From assembly GCA_002393725.1 (NCBI GenBank), contig DGTJ01000134.1, forward strand, positions 1 to 10,886: a stretch of 10,886 nucleotides of DNA, written 5' to 3'. Each line of letters starts with the position of its first letter. Positions within the stretch are counted from its first letter, which is position 1. Below, piece after piece: positions 1 to 8,259 of this stretch. A model generated the notes under the pieces. That model searched no databases. It worked only from the letters and a program-made list of their open reading frames with translations, and was not told the origin of the DNA. The stretch is from Prevotella sp. UBA4339 (GTDB taxonomy: Bacteria > Bacteroidota > Bacteroidia > Bacteroidales > Bacteroidaceae). The position numbers were made by a program, and so were the translations under genes.

Positions 1-1
1 C

Positions 2-3000
2 CTCTTCCTGGGAAGTGCGCTCGCACAGACAAAGATCTCCGGTACAGTCTACTCGCAGGAGGACGGACAGCCTATTATCGGTGCTGCCGTTAAGGTTGTG
101 GGTACAAGTACAGGTATGTTGACGGACGTAAACGGCCGTTTCTCTGTAGCTATGCCTTCTGGCAGCAGTCAGATTGAGGTGTCATATCTTGGATATGAGA
201 GCCAGACTGTAAAGGCCAAGAATGGTATGCGCGTATTCTTGAAAGCAGATGCCAAGATGGTGGACGAAGTGATCGTTGTGGCTTATGGTACTGCTAAGAA
301 ATCTTCATTTACCGGTTCTGCTACAGCTATCGGTTCTGAGAAGATCGAGTCACGTCCTGTAACAAACGTTACCAAGGCCCTCGACGGTCAGGTTTCTGGT
401 GTTACTGTCACCTCTGGTAGCGGTCAGCCTGGTTCAGGAGCATCTGTTGTCATCCGTGGCTTCGGTTCTATCAATGCAAGCAACAACCCTCTGTACGTTG
501 TAGACGGTATTCCTTATGATGGCTCCATCAGCGCCATCAACCCTCAGGATATCGAGTCGATGACAGTGCTGAAGGATGCTTCTGCATCTGCACTTTACGG
601 ATCACGTGCCGCCAACGGTGTTATCATCATCACCACAAAGAAGGGTAAGGAGGGAAGACCTCAGGTATCTCTTCACAACACTGTGGGATGGGCATGGCGC
701 GCGCTGCCTAAGTATGAACTCGTAAACCAGGAAGAGTATGCTGAGCTGACATTCGAGTCACTCCGCAACGACTACATCTACAACAGCGGACTCAGCTATG
801 ATGACGCTGTGAAGACTGCTATGGCAAACATGGGCAGCAAGCTCGGTTCTGAGCTCTACAACCCATACAAGAACTACACATGGGCTACCTTGATCGACCC
901 CGCTACAGGCAAGGTTAAGGCTGACGCCAAGTCGGCTTGGAATGAGAACTGGATGGATCCTCTCTACAATGAGGGCGCATTCCGTCATGAGCACTCTATG
1001 GCTATCAATGGTGGTACAGACAAGACCAACTATATGCTTTCTCTGGGTTACGTAAACGAGGACGGTATCCTGAAGACCACAGGTTTCCAGCGCTACAGCG
1101 CACGTGCCAACATCGACACTCAGGTGACTGACTGGTTCAAGGCCGGCTTGAACACAAACCTGTCATACACAAAGTCTACATACAGTCAGTATGACGACAC
1201 AGCTACCTCTAACCCTTGGTACACTGCTCAGTTCTCTAACCCGCTCTATCCTCTCTATGAGAAGGATGCCAATGGTAACACAATACTCGACTCGTATGGC
1301 AACCCACAGCTTGACTACGGTGAGAACGGCCGCCCGGTAGCTGCCGACCACAACCCACTCGGAGGTCTGGTCAACGATAAGTCATACAGCTCTCGCGACA
1401 ATGCAGGTGTTCGTACATACCTGACATTCGGTTCTGACAAGGACAACTTCGGTTGGGCAAAGGGCCTGAAGCTCACACTCACATTCGGTGCTGACTACAG
1501 CGGCCTGACAGAGACAGACATGATGAACAAGTTCCACGGTAACCAGAAGAACGCAGGCGGTCTCATCGAGAAGTACGCTACTCGCGACCTCAGCTACACA
1601 TTCAACCAGCAGCTGACCTGGAACCGCAAGTTCGGTGAGCACTCAATCGGTGCACTGCTCGGACATGAGTTCTATCAGTACACATATCAGTATCTGAAAG
1701 CTGCCAAGACAAATATCGTTGACGGTATCTTCGAGCTCCGTCCTGCATCAACCACCTACGATGCCGACTCTTACTCTATTGAGCACGACATCGAGGCTTA
1801 CTTCGGACGTCTGAACTATAACTACGCTGAGAAGTACTACTTTGATGCTTCTATGCGTCGCGACGGTTCTTCACGTTTCCACAAGGACAACCGCTGGGGT
1901 ACATTCTGGTCTGTAGGTGCCAACTGGCGTGTTTCTGCAGAGAACTTCATGAAGCAGCTGAAATGGATTGACAATCTCTCATTCAAGATCTCTTATGGTG
2001 AGAACGGTAACGAGAGCCTCTCTTCATACTATGCTTGGCAGAACCTCTACTCTCTGGCCTATCCTAACGGTAACAAGATTGGTGGATTCGTATCAACACT
2101 GGAGAACAAGGACCTCTCTTGGGAGAAGAACGGCATGCTGAACATCGGTCTCGAGGGCGCTGTTCTCGGCAACAGACTGCGCTTCAGCGTTGAGTTCTTC
2201 AACAAGAAGACTACCGACATGCTGCTCAACTACCCGATGGCTCTATCTACCGGTTTCACTGGATATGACGCCAACGTAGGTAGCATGCGCAACTGGGGTT
2301 GGGAGTTCATGCTGAGCGGTACTCTGGTGAAGACAAAGAACGTTGTCTGGAACCTCACCTGGATGGGAACAACTCAGAAGAACAAGGTGCTCAACCTTAC
2401 AGAGCAGTCCAACCAGATCGTAAGCGGTGTACGCATCATCAAGGAGGGCTATCCTCTCTATACATTCTACATGGCAAAGAGTGCTGGTGTAGATCCTAAC
2501 ACTGGTGCCCAGCTCTACTATGCTTATAAGAGCATGGATGACGACGGCAACGTAGAGGGCGAATATATCACAACCGACTATGCTAAGGCAGCCACCAGCA
2601 AGTACTTCGTGGGTGACCGTACTCCAGATCTCTATGGCAGTATCTCTACCGACCTGAAGTTCTTCAACTGTATTGACCTCAGCATCCTGACTACCTACTC
2701 TATCGGTGGTAAGATCTACGACAGTCTGTACTACGGCACAATGAAGCCTCTCTATTATGCCAGTGACACTTGGAGCAAGAACGTGCTCCGTCGTTGGCAG
2801 AAGCCTGGTGACATCACTGACGTTCCTCGCGTAGAAGTTGGAGGTCAGAGCACCGTTACCAGCAACTATCTGGTTGACGCATCTTACTTTGCCATCAAGA
2901 ACATTACACTCGGCTACACACTGCCTACAAGTATTGCCCGCAAGCTGTACCTGTCAGGCCTCCGCGTGTTCACCTCTTTCGACAACGTAGCTCTTTTCAC

Positions 3001-3103
3001 TCACTTGAAGGGTATGGATCCTCAGTATAACTTCACTGGTGGTACCAACTACGCTTATTCACCAAACAAGACATTCTCTGTAGGTCTTGACATTAACTTC
3101 TAA
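2..3103 (+). CDS. SusC-like TonB-linked outer membrane transporter (5' end outside window)
   Basis: This is an outer-membrane TonB-dependent transporter of the SusC/RagA class, which imports oligomeric nutrients in a complex with a SusD lipoprotein. The frame is open from base 2. The visible protein has 1033 residues and begins in the end of a signal peptide (LFLGSALAQ), so only about the first 10-20 residues are missing. An internal GTG at 98 is not the start, because carboxypeptidase-D-like sequence precedes it (KISGTVYSQEDGQPIIGAAV, then VNGRFSVAMP). The SusC motif VDEVIVVAYGT lies at visible residues 87-97. The plug domain follows, with VVIRGFGSINASNNPLYVVDG and DIESMTVLKDASASALYGSRA. The rest is an aromatic-rich beta barrel ending in VGLDINF with terminal Phe, as in barrel proteins. 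It is followed after 19 bases by the SusD gene, clearly one operon. The substrate cannot be read from the sequence. Regulators and promoter lie upstream, outside the window. Confidence 0.96.
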   Translation, partial: LFLGSALAQTKISGTVYSQEDGQPIIGAAVKVVGTSTGMLTDVNGRFSVAMPSGSSQIEVSYLGYESQTVKAKNGMRVFLKADAKMVDEVIVVAYGTAKKSSFTGSATAIGSEKIESRPVTNVTKALDGQVSGVTVTSGSGQPGSGASVVIRGFGSINASNNPLYVVDGIPYDGSISAINPQDIESMTVLKDASASALYGSRAANGVIIITTKKGKEGRPQVSLHNTVGWAWRALPKYELVNQEEYAELTFESLRNDYIYNSGLSYDDAVKTAMANMGSKLGSELYNPYKNYTWATLIDPATGKVKADAKSAWNENWMDPLYNEGAFRHEHSMAINGGTDKTNYMLSLGYVNEDGILKTTGFQRYSARANIDTQVTDWFKAGLNTNLSYTKSTYSQYDDTATSNPWYTAQFSNPLYPLYEKDANGNTILDSYGNPQLDYGENGRPVAADHNPLGGLVNDKSYSSRDNAGVRTYLTFGSDKDNFGWAKGLKLTLTFGADYSGLTETDMMNKFHGNQKNAGGLIEKYATRDLSYTFNQQLTWNRKFGEHSIGALLGHEFYQYTYQYLKAAKTNIVDGIFELRPASTTYDADSYSIEHDIEAYFGRLNYNYAEKYYFDASMRRDGSSRFHKDNRWGTFWSVGANWRVSAENFMKQLKWIDNLSFKISYGENGNESLSSYYAWQNLYSLAYPNGNKIGGFVSTLENKDLSWEKNGMLNIGLEGAVLGNRLRFSVEFFNKKTTDMLLNYPMALSTGFTGYDANVGSMRNWGWEFMLSGTLVKTKNVVWNLTWMGTTQKNKVLNLTEQSNQIVSGVRIIKEGYPLYTFYMAKSAGVDPNTGAQLYYAYKSMDDDGNVEGEYITTDYAKAATSKYFVGDRTPDLYGSISTDLKFFNCIDLSILTTYSIGGKIYDSLYYGTMKPLYYASDTWSKNVLRRWQKPGDITDVPRVEVGGQSTVTSNYLVDASYFAIKNITLGYTLPTSIARKLYLSGLRVFTSFDNVALFTHLKGMDPQYNFTGGTNYAYSPNKTFSVGLDINF

Positions 3104-3104
3104 T

Positions 3105-3116
3105 AAAGGAAAGGAA
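3105..3116 (+). promoter_or_regulatory. Ribosome binding site deciding the SusD start
   Basis: A purine-rich stretch containing two AAAGGA/AAGGA cores ends about 6 bases before the ATG at 3123. It supports starting the SusD-like protein there. An in-frame upstream ATG at 3087 lies inside the SusC gene and would put 12 extra residues before an otherwise standard lipoprotein signal peptide. Confidence 0.7.
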
Positions 3117-3122
3117 CAAAAT

Positions 3123-4709
3123 ATGAAAAGTCTAAAATATTTATTCATAGGATTCGCTGCAACGGTTCTGGTGTCTTCTTGTGCACAGGAGCAGCTTGAG
3201 ACTTCTCCAACGACAGCCGTAGCAGGAACCACAATGACGCAGAGCAACGATGCAGCCATGATTGCACTGAACGGTCTCTACCGATCAATGTACACTTCCG
3301 GATGGTCAACAACAGGCAACACACACCAGTGCTTCGGTATCTCTGCATACAACCTCATGGCTGATGTCATGGGCGACGACCATATCATGTCAAAGCAAGG
3401 ATCAGGATGGTTCTGGTTCGACGCTATCTACAATGTCAAGAGCCGCTATACTTCAAGTGCATGGCGCTCATACGACGTATGGTATGCATACTTCACATAC
3501 ATTGCCAACGTAAACTATCTGATAGCAATGGAAAAGGATCTCGATCCTGCCGACATTGACAAGATGTACGTGATCGGTCAGGCTTATGCAGTGCGCGCTT
3601 ATTCGTACTTCATGCTTGCCCAGACATTCGCACGTACAGTTGTAGGTCATGAGAGCGATCCCTGTGTACCTATCTACACAGAGCCTACAAGCGCATCTAC
3701 CACAGGTCAGCCCCGTGCTACCGTCAAGGAAGTATATGACGTGATCAACTCTGATATCGCTAAGGCAGTAGAATATCTGCAGAAGAGCCAGAACACTACC
3801 ATCGATACTGCCGACAAGAGCTACATCACATATCCTGTAGCACTGGGTATCCAGGCACGTATCGCCTTGACTCAGGAGAACTGGGCACTTGCTGCTCAGG
3901 CTGCAGAGGCTGCTATAGCTACTGGCAAGTACCGCATACAGCCCGTTGAGCCATCATCATACGCCATCAACCAGACAAACTTCATCAACAATGTCGCTGC
4001 CGACAACGTTATGTGGGGTGCTGCCATCATTGCCGACCAGGTTGGTATGTATGCTTCACTCTATGCACACATGGACTTCGAGGCTGACCTCTATGCTGGT
4101 CCAAGCCGTGCTTCAAAGCAGATCAACAAGGATACTTATGCCCTGATGAGCGAGAACGACAGCCGCCGCTGCTGGTGGGATCCTTCTAATCCATCAAACG
4201 GAGACGGTGGATATCAGCAGGAGAAGTTCCACTTCAGCTCTCTGTCAACATGGCTGGGCGACTACGTGTTCATGCGTATTGAGGAGATGTATCTTATTGC
4301 CGCAGAGGCTTACTGCATGCAGGGTAATGACACTAAGGCTCAGGAGCTGCTGAACACTCTTGTCAAGACTCGTGACGCTTCTTACAACTGCACAAGGACA
4401 GGAACAGCAATGGGTAAGCTGACATCCGACCGTACTGGTTCGCTTCGTGAGGCCATCATCGACCAGCGCCGTATTGAGCTCTGGGGCGAGTATGGACGTA
4501 TCTATGACATTCGCCGTCTGAAGCAGGGCTTCAAGCGCACAGTAGAACAGGGATGGGCAAATGATCCTAATATCCTGCTTAGCAAGGTACACACCGAGGA
4601 TCCAGAGTGCTATGCTTGGGTACTTACCATTCCACAGGCTGAGTTTGACGGAAATGAGAACATGGATGCAACGAAGGATCAGAACCCGACAGGCGACTAT
4701 CCCAATTAA
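3123..4709 (+). CDS. SusD/RagB-like nutrient-binding surface lipoprotein
   Basis: This is the surface lipoprotein that forms a lid over the SusC channel and captures substrate. It has 528 residues, a normal length for SusD proteins. The N-terminus MKSLKYLFIGFAATVLVSSC is a lipoprotein signal with the lipidated Cys at residue 20. An N-terminal helical segment (DAAMIALNGLYRSMY, residues 43-57) and TPR-like helices (YVIGQAYAVRAYSYFMLAQT, about 149-168) are typical of the SusD fold. So are the C-terminal segments RIEEMYLIAAEAY (385-397) and RRIELWGEYGRIYDIRRLKQG (449-469). Aromatic residues at 96-121 (WFWF, WYAYF nearby) could contribute to ligand binding, but this is not proven. The gene sits 19 bases after SusC and 28 bases before the next lipoprotein, consistent with one transcript. 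Ligand class is unknown; the nearby peptidase makes peptides as plausible as glycans. Confidence 0.95.
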   Translation: MKSLKYLFIGFAATVLVSSCAQEQLETSPTTAVAGTTMTQSNDAAMIALNGLYRSMYTSGWSTTGNTHQCFGISAYNLMADVMGDDHIMSKQGSGWFWFDAIYNVKSRYTSSAWRSYDVWYAYFTYIANVNYLIAMEKDLDPADIDKMYVIGQAYAVRAYSYFMLAQTFARTVVGHESDPCVPIYTEPTSASTTGQPRATVKEVYDVINSDIAKAVEYLQKSQNTTIDTADKSYITYPVALGIQARIALTQENWALAAQAAEAAIATGKYRIQPVEPSSYAINQTNFINNVAADNVMWGAAIIADQVGMYASLYAHMDFEADLYAGPSRASKQINKDTYALMSENDSRRCWWDPSNPSNGDGGYQQEKFHFSSLSTWLGDYVFMRIEEMYLIAAEAYCMQGNDTKAQELLNTLVKTRDASYNCTRTGTAMGKLTSDRTGSLREAIIDQRRIELWGEYGRIYDIRRLKQGFKRTVEQGWANDPNILLSKVHTEDPECYAWVLTIPQAEFDGNENMDATKDQNPTGDYPN

Positions 4710-4737
4710 TATAAACAAATAAAAGTAGATCATAATT

Positions 4738-5601
4738 ATGAAGATTAACAAATATTTCTTAGGCTTGGCAGCTCTTCTGATTGCAGGACTGACATCTTGT
4801 AATACAGACGTTGAGGGACCTGTGTACACCCCAATGAGCCAAAACGTTTCGTTTGAGACCGCTAATCCTGCTACGGTATCTACATCAGAGTCATCACTGA
4901 CCATCCCTGTACGCATCGTTCGTGCCACTACTACAGGTGCCTATACTGCCAACTATACAGCAGAAGCAAGCGCTGAGGGAGTATTCTCTGATAGCGGCAA
5001 TGGCACAGTGACTTTCGCTGACGGTGAGGGCGTAGCTGTTATCAATGTCAATGCTAATAATCTCGAAAAGGGTACTGACTACACTTACACCCTTACACTG
5101 AGTGCTGCCGAGACTGCTGCAGCTGATACTATCACAAAGAGCCAGAACGCAAAGACCGTGATCAAGATCCACTCTGACTACAACTGGGTTAGTGCAGGAA
5201 GCTGTCTCTTCGTTGACTACACATTCTCCGACAGCGATAATGGTGATGCCGCAAGAGACGTGCCCATCATCCATGCCGAGGGAACAAACCTGTACCGTAT
5301 CGTTCAGCCATTCATGGCCGTTTATGGTAAGGGCGGAAACGGATTCTCAGTAGACACCAGCATCGAGTTTACTATGAATGCTGACTACAGCATCAATCTG
5401 GTACACAATGAAGAAGGTATCGTAGTGACTGCAGACCAGTATGACTTCGTGTGGGTTGATAAATACGTGCCCGATTATTGCTACGTAGTTAATAACGGCA
5501 ATGTATATCAGGCAAGCATGCTTGGCCTCGTAAGCGGAGACGGTTACTACACAGGCTTCTCATTCGCATTCCAGTGGACTACCGGATGGCCTGGTAATTA
5601 A
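4738..5601 (+). CDS. Two-domain lipoprotein in SusE/F-like position
   Basis: This 287-residue lipoprotein has the signal MKINKYFLGLAALLIAGLTSC, with Cys21 predicted to be lipidated. Residues about 35-145 look like a beta-sandwich of Calx-beta type: SLTIPVRIVRA (53-63), VTFADGEGVAVINV (91-104) and TDYTYTLTLSAAE (113-125). Residues about 146-287 form a second aromatic-rich part beginning SDYNWVSAGSCLFVDYTF and containing NLYRIVQPF. From memory this Trp-x-Gly-x-Tyr/Phe-x-Asp-then-YR(I/L)V-x-P(F/Y) layout recurs in Bacteroidota lipoproteins encoded beside SusCD pairs, but I could not search for it. By position it may be an accessory surface binding protein, as SusE and SusF are in the starch system; there is no clear sequence likeness to SusE or SusF. 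No catalytic motif is visible. It is the last gene of the operon before a strong terminator. No clear Shine-Dalgarno sequence precedes the ATG, which is not unusual in Bacteroidota. Confidence 0.85.
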   Translation: MKINKYFLGLAALLIAGLTSCNTDVEGPVYTPMSQNVSFETANPATVSTSESSLTIPVRIVRATTTGAYTANYTAEASAEGVFSDSGNGTVTFADGEGVAVINVNANNLEKGTDYTYTLTLSAAETAAADTITKSQNAKTVIKIHSDYNWVSAGSCLFVDYTFSDSDNGDAARDVPIIHAEGTNLYRIVQPFMAVYGKGGNGFSVDTSIEFTMNADYSINLVHNEEGIVVTADQYDFVWVDKYVPDYCYVVNNGNVYQASMLGLVSGDGYYTGFSFAFQWTTGWPGN

Positions 5602-5618
5602 ATAGCTCTAATATCAGG

Positions 5619-5656
5619 AGAGAGCGCACATCATTCTTGTGCGCTCTCTTTAATTT
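5619..5656 (+). terminator. Rho-independent terminator of the SusCD operon
   Basis: A perfect 12-bp stem (5619-5630 with 5638-5649; left arm AGAGAGCGCACA) encloses a 7-base loop and is followed by the T-rich run TTTAATTT. It lies 17 bases after the stop of the third gene and 22 bases before the peptidase ATG, so it should separate the two transcripts. Confidence 0.9.
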
Positions 5657-5677
5657 CTAACAAATCAACATTTTAAT

Positions 5678-7342
5678 ATGATCCGAAAGAGTCTAACACT
5701 ACTATTTCTACTTGTCTGCGTATCCATCTTCGCAAAAGAGCGCTCTGTTCAGGACATGAAGGCTATAGCATCATCTATACTCAACGTCCAGAACACAAGA
5801 AGCACGGAGTCTGAACTTGCTTGTCTCGACGAGACAGGCACTTATTGCATTTATGGCAATGAAGCGGGATTTGTGGTCATCAGCCGCGATGACAGGTCGG
5901 ATGCCGTACTTGGATTCTCAAGCACTCCGTACAGCAAGGCAGACATCCCATGTGGACTGTCATGGTGGCTTAACGCTGTTGACGCAACTCTGCAGCATAC
6001 AGATATCAGAGCTACTCCACAGACTCTTACACGTGGAGAGACTGTTGTCGTTGAACCAATGATTGAGGCTAAATGGGGTCAAGGAGATCCATACAATTCC
6101 AAATGCCCTACATTTAAAGGCAAGAAAGCACCTACAGGTTGCGTAGCAACGGCAATGGTGCAGCTCATGTTTTACTACAAATATCCAGAAAAAGCAACAG
6201 GTGTAGGATACTATACCCTGGGTGATGCAAGTCACAAATACTCGATAACTGTCAACAGCACATACAACTGGAATATGCTTAAGGCATCGTACGCAGGCTC
6301 ATGGTTCATGACTGATGAGGAGAAAGAGAACATCGGCCAGCTGAACTACGACGCCGGAGTGGCCACACACATGAACTATGCGTCAGACGGCAGCGGAAGC
6401 AATGCATTCGATGCTGCCAACGGCCTGAGCCATATATTCCAATTCGACTCTCTGGCCATCAATTGCGTATCGCGTGAGTGTTGCAGCAGCGATGACGAGT
6501 GGAGAGAAGTCATCATCCAGGAGTTTATCAACAAACATCCGCTGATTATGTGTGGTATGGACAAAAATACGGGAGGTCATGCATTCCTGATTGATGGAGT
6601 CGATGCTGAAGGGCTGATTCACGTCAACTGGGGGTGGAACGGTTCTTATGATGGCTATTATAATCTGACCGACCTTAATCCAAAAGACAAAAACGGCGTC
6701 GCAACATCATCGCACTTCAATTCCTTGCAGACTGTCGTCACTAACTTAAGGCTCACTCCAGAGCCCTTGGAGGGCGAGAAATATCGCTCCAGATGGGTTC
6801 TTGACAAAGAGGAAGATTTCGTATCCGACCAGATGAACGGATTCTTCATTTCCGGTCCGGAGCATTACAAGCAGTACTATCATCTTACCTTCTATGGGAA
6901 GTTTGGAGTAAGATTTGTAGACAGCCAAGGCAAGGAGGCTTTGTTCGTTACACTGTTTGATACTTCAAGAAGTAATCTGAGTCCTGTCGACGGCGGTTTG
7001 GCTTACTATGTATCCTACTTCAATCATGTCACTTCGTCTGATTTGTCATCTTTGCCAGAGGGTACTTACACAGCCTATCTCGCATCAAAAGCCCTGCAGG
7101 ACGAAGAGCCCCAGTTTATCTGCTATCCTGGCGGAAAGCATAATGAATATACTATCACCAAAGATGCGAACGGTGTGCTGACCATCACAAAGTCTCAGGT
7201 CTCCGGCATCAAGTCCATCGTAGACAGCCAGCATTTAAATTCTGTCACGATTTACGACCTTCAAGGCCGTAACCTCGGCACAGATTTCTCGCAACTACCG
7301 AAGGGTATATATATAATAGGTGGAAAGAAAGTAGTAAAATAG
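5678..7342 (+). CDS. Secreted C10-family cysteine peptidase (streptopain/interpain-like) with T9SS sorting domain
   Basis: This predicted extracellular papain-fold cysteine protease has 554 residues. Residues 1-19 are a Sec signal peptide (MIRKSLTLLFLLVCVSIFA). Residues about 22-125 match the streptopain-type inhibitory prodomain (GFVVISRDDRSDAVLGFS at 64-81, then a WWL segment). The catalytic domain spans about 126-360. Its nucleophile is Cys155 in TGCVATAMVQ and its general base is His301 in GGHAFLIDGVD. The conserved HVNWGWNGSYDGYY at 315-328 supplies the active-site Trp/Asn region. All hallmark C10 residues are present, so the enzyme should be active after the prodomain is removed. Residues about 366-505 are a beta-rich segment I cannot assign. 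Residues about 510-554 match a type A T9SS C-terminal domain (VTIYDLQGRNL, then LPKGIYIIGGKKVVK), implying export by T9SS to the surface or medium. The gene stands alone between two terminators. The class includes Prevotella interpain A, which degrades host proteins; the substrate here is unknown. Confidence 0.93.
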   Translation: MIRKSLTLLFLLVCVSIFAKERSVQDMKAIASSILNVQNTRSTESELACLDETGTYCIYGNEAGFVVISRDDRSDAVLGFSSTPYSKADIPCGLSWWLNAVDATLQHTDIRATPQTLTRGETVVVEPMIEAKWGQGDPYNSKCPTFKGKKAPTGCVATAMVQLMFYYKYPEKATGVGYYTLGDASHKYSITVNSTYNWNMLKASYAGSWFMTDEEKENIGQLNYDAGVATHMNYASDGSGSNAFDAANGLSHIFQFDSLAINCVSRECCSSDDEWREVIIQEFINKHPLIMCGMDKNTGGHAFLIDGVDAEGLIHVNWGWNGSYDGYYNLTDLNPKDKNGVATSSHFNSLQTVVTNLRLTPEPLEGEKYRSRWVLDKEEDFVSDQMNGFFISGPEHYKQYYHLTFYGKFGVRFVDSQGKEALFVTLFDTSRSNLSPVDGGLAYYVSYFNHVTSSDLSSLPEGTYTAYLASKALQDEEPQFICYPGGKHNEYTITKDANGVLTITKSQVSGIKSIVDSQHLNSVTIYDLQGRNLGTDFSQLPKGIYIIGGKKVVK

Positions 7343-7345
7343 ATT

Positions 7346-7374
7346 AAGGAGAGGCGCATGAGGCCTCTCCTTTT
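7346..7374 (+). terminator. Rho-independent terminator after the C10 peptidase
   Basis: A perfect 10-bp stem (7346-7355, AAGGAGAGGC, with 7363-7372) encloses a 7-base loop and runs into TTTT at 7371-7374. It begins 4 bases after the peptidase stop. It lies between convergent genes; on the minus strand the tail is only weakly T-rich, so it may also stop the coiled-coil lipoprotein transcript, less efficiently. Confidence 0.88.
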
Positions 7375-7398
7375 CATATAATTTCAGTTTTGTTTTCT

Positions 7399-8247
7399 TT
7401 ACTTCACAAGGATAACCAGATACTTGCTGGTGCTCCAGAAGAGCTGCGGGTCGGTGATGCGGAGGACATACTGCTTGTTGGCATCACGCTGCAGAGTGTA
7501 GGCGCTTGACGGGTGGGCTGTAAGCATCTTGGCAGACTTGCTGTAGAGCTTTATCTCCTTGTCGATACGGATATCAATCTTGGTGAAATAGTCCTTGTTG
7601 AAATTTGAACGTAGCACGTCACCGTCGGCAAGGATGTTCTGCTCCTTCAGCTCCTTCTTTGTTCCGAATACAAACCACGCAGTGTGCAGCTGCTTATCCT
7701 GCTGGTCGATGGTCTGCGACTTCTGGTTTGTCTCCTCAGTAAGACTCTCAACGTTAGAATTCAGGTCTGCCACACGCTCATCGAGCTCAGCGATATGAAT
7801 GTCTTTCTTATCGAGCTCCTCACGCAGAGCCTGAAGTTGGCGATCCTTCTCCTCCATCTGCTCGGTCAGATTGTCGATAATCTTCTTCAACTGCTCGTTC
7901 TTTATACTTCCCTCGCGAACCTGCTGCTTCAGCTTGTTGATGAGTTCCTTGTTCTGTTTCATCGTCTGCTGGATGAACTGCATGTTCTCACGGATACGCT
8001 GTGCGCTATTGGTGCCCTCACCCTGCTTGGCGAGAGTTACACGGCTCTGAGCCTCGGTAATTTCACGGAATCCCTCCTCGATATCACTGAGAGTGGCCAT
8101 CATGTCGGTAATCTCACTCTCCTTCTGAGCTATGATTGAGTTCAGAGAGTCACGCTGCATCTGTGCGGCGAGATTTGCCTGTTTAACACCATCGTTACAA
8201 CTGGCTAAAGCCAGAGCACACATTGCAAAAAGCACTAATTTCTTCAT
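7399..8247 (-). CDS. Coiled-coil lipoprotein, possibly Cbp1-like adhesin
   Basis: This 282-residue protein begins with the lipoprotein signal MKKLVLFAMCALALASC (lipid Cys17). Residues about 25-188 are rich in Glu, Gln, Lys, Leu and Ile with heptad-like spacing, for example NKLKQQVREG and KDRQLQALREELDKKD, indicating a long coiled coil. A globular tail follows, from HTAWFVFGTKKELKEQNIL (188-206) to SKYLVILVK at the C-terminus. The motif Asp-Ser-Leu at 33-35 fits the Bacteroides O-glycosylation signal D(S/T)(A/I/L/M/T/V). From memory, this build (short lipoprotein, coiled coil, conserved tail) resembles the Cbp1 collagen-binding glycoproteins of Bacteroides; I could not confirm this by alignment, so treat the function as unproven. 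Similar proteins are easily mislabelled Smc-like because of the coiled coil. It starts 12 bases after rsmI, with an AGGA near the ATG, so the two are probably co-transcribed. Confidence 0.8.
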   Translation of the reverse strand: MKKLVLFAMCALALASCNDGVKQANLAAQMQRDSLNSIIAQKESEITDMMATLSDIEEGFREITEAQSRVTLAKQGEGTNSAQRIRENMQFIQQTMKQNKELINKLKQQVREGSIKNEQLKKIIDNLTEQMEEKDRQLQALREELDKKDIHIAELDERVADLNSNVESLTEETNQKSQTIDQQDKQLHTAWFVFGTKKELKEQNILADGDVLRSNFNKDYFTKIDIRIDKEIKLYSKSAKMLTAHPSSAYTLQRDANKQYVLRITDPQLFWSTSKYLVILVK

Positions 8248-8259
8248 AATTCCTATTAT

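Noticed and set aside
98..100. GTG at 98 as the SusC start codon
   Set aside because: The frame stays open to base 2 and encodes a signal-peptide end and carboxypeptidase-D-like sequence before this codon, so the true start is upstream of the window.
4245..4928. Long minus-strand reading frame (227 codons) across the SusD end and the start of the next lipoprotein
   Set aside because: It lies antisense to two well-supported genes, has no family motifs, and crosses their intergenic gap; it is a by-product of their codon use.
7684..8139. Plus-strand leucine-rich reading frame of 151 codons
   Set aside because: It is the complement of the coiled-coil region; Glu/Gln/Lys-rich codons read backwards give Leu-rich nonsense. 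No start signal or family match.
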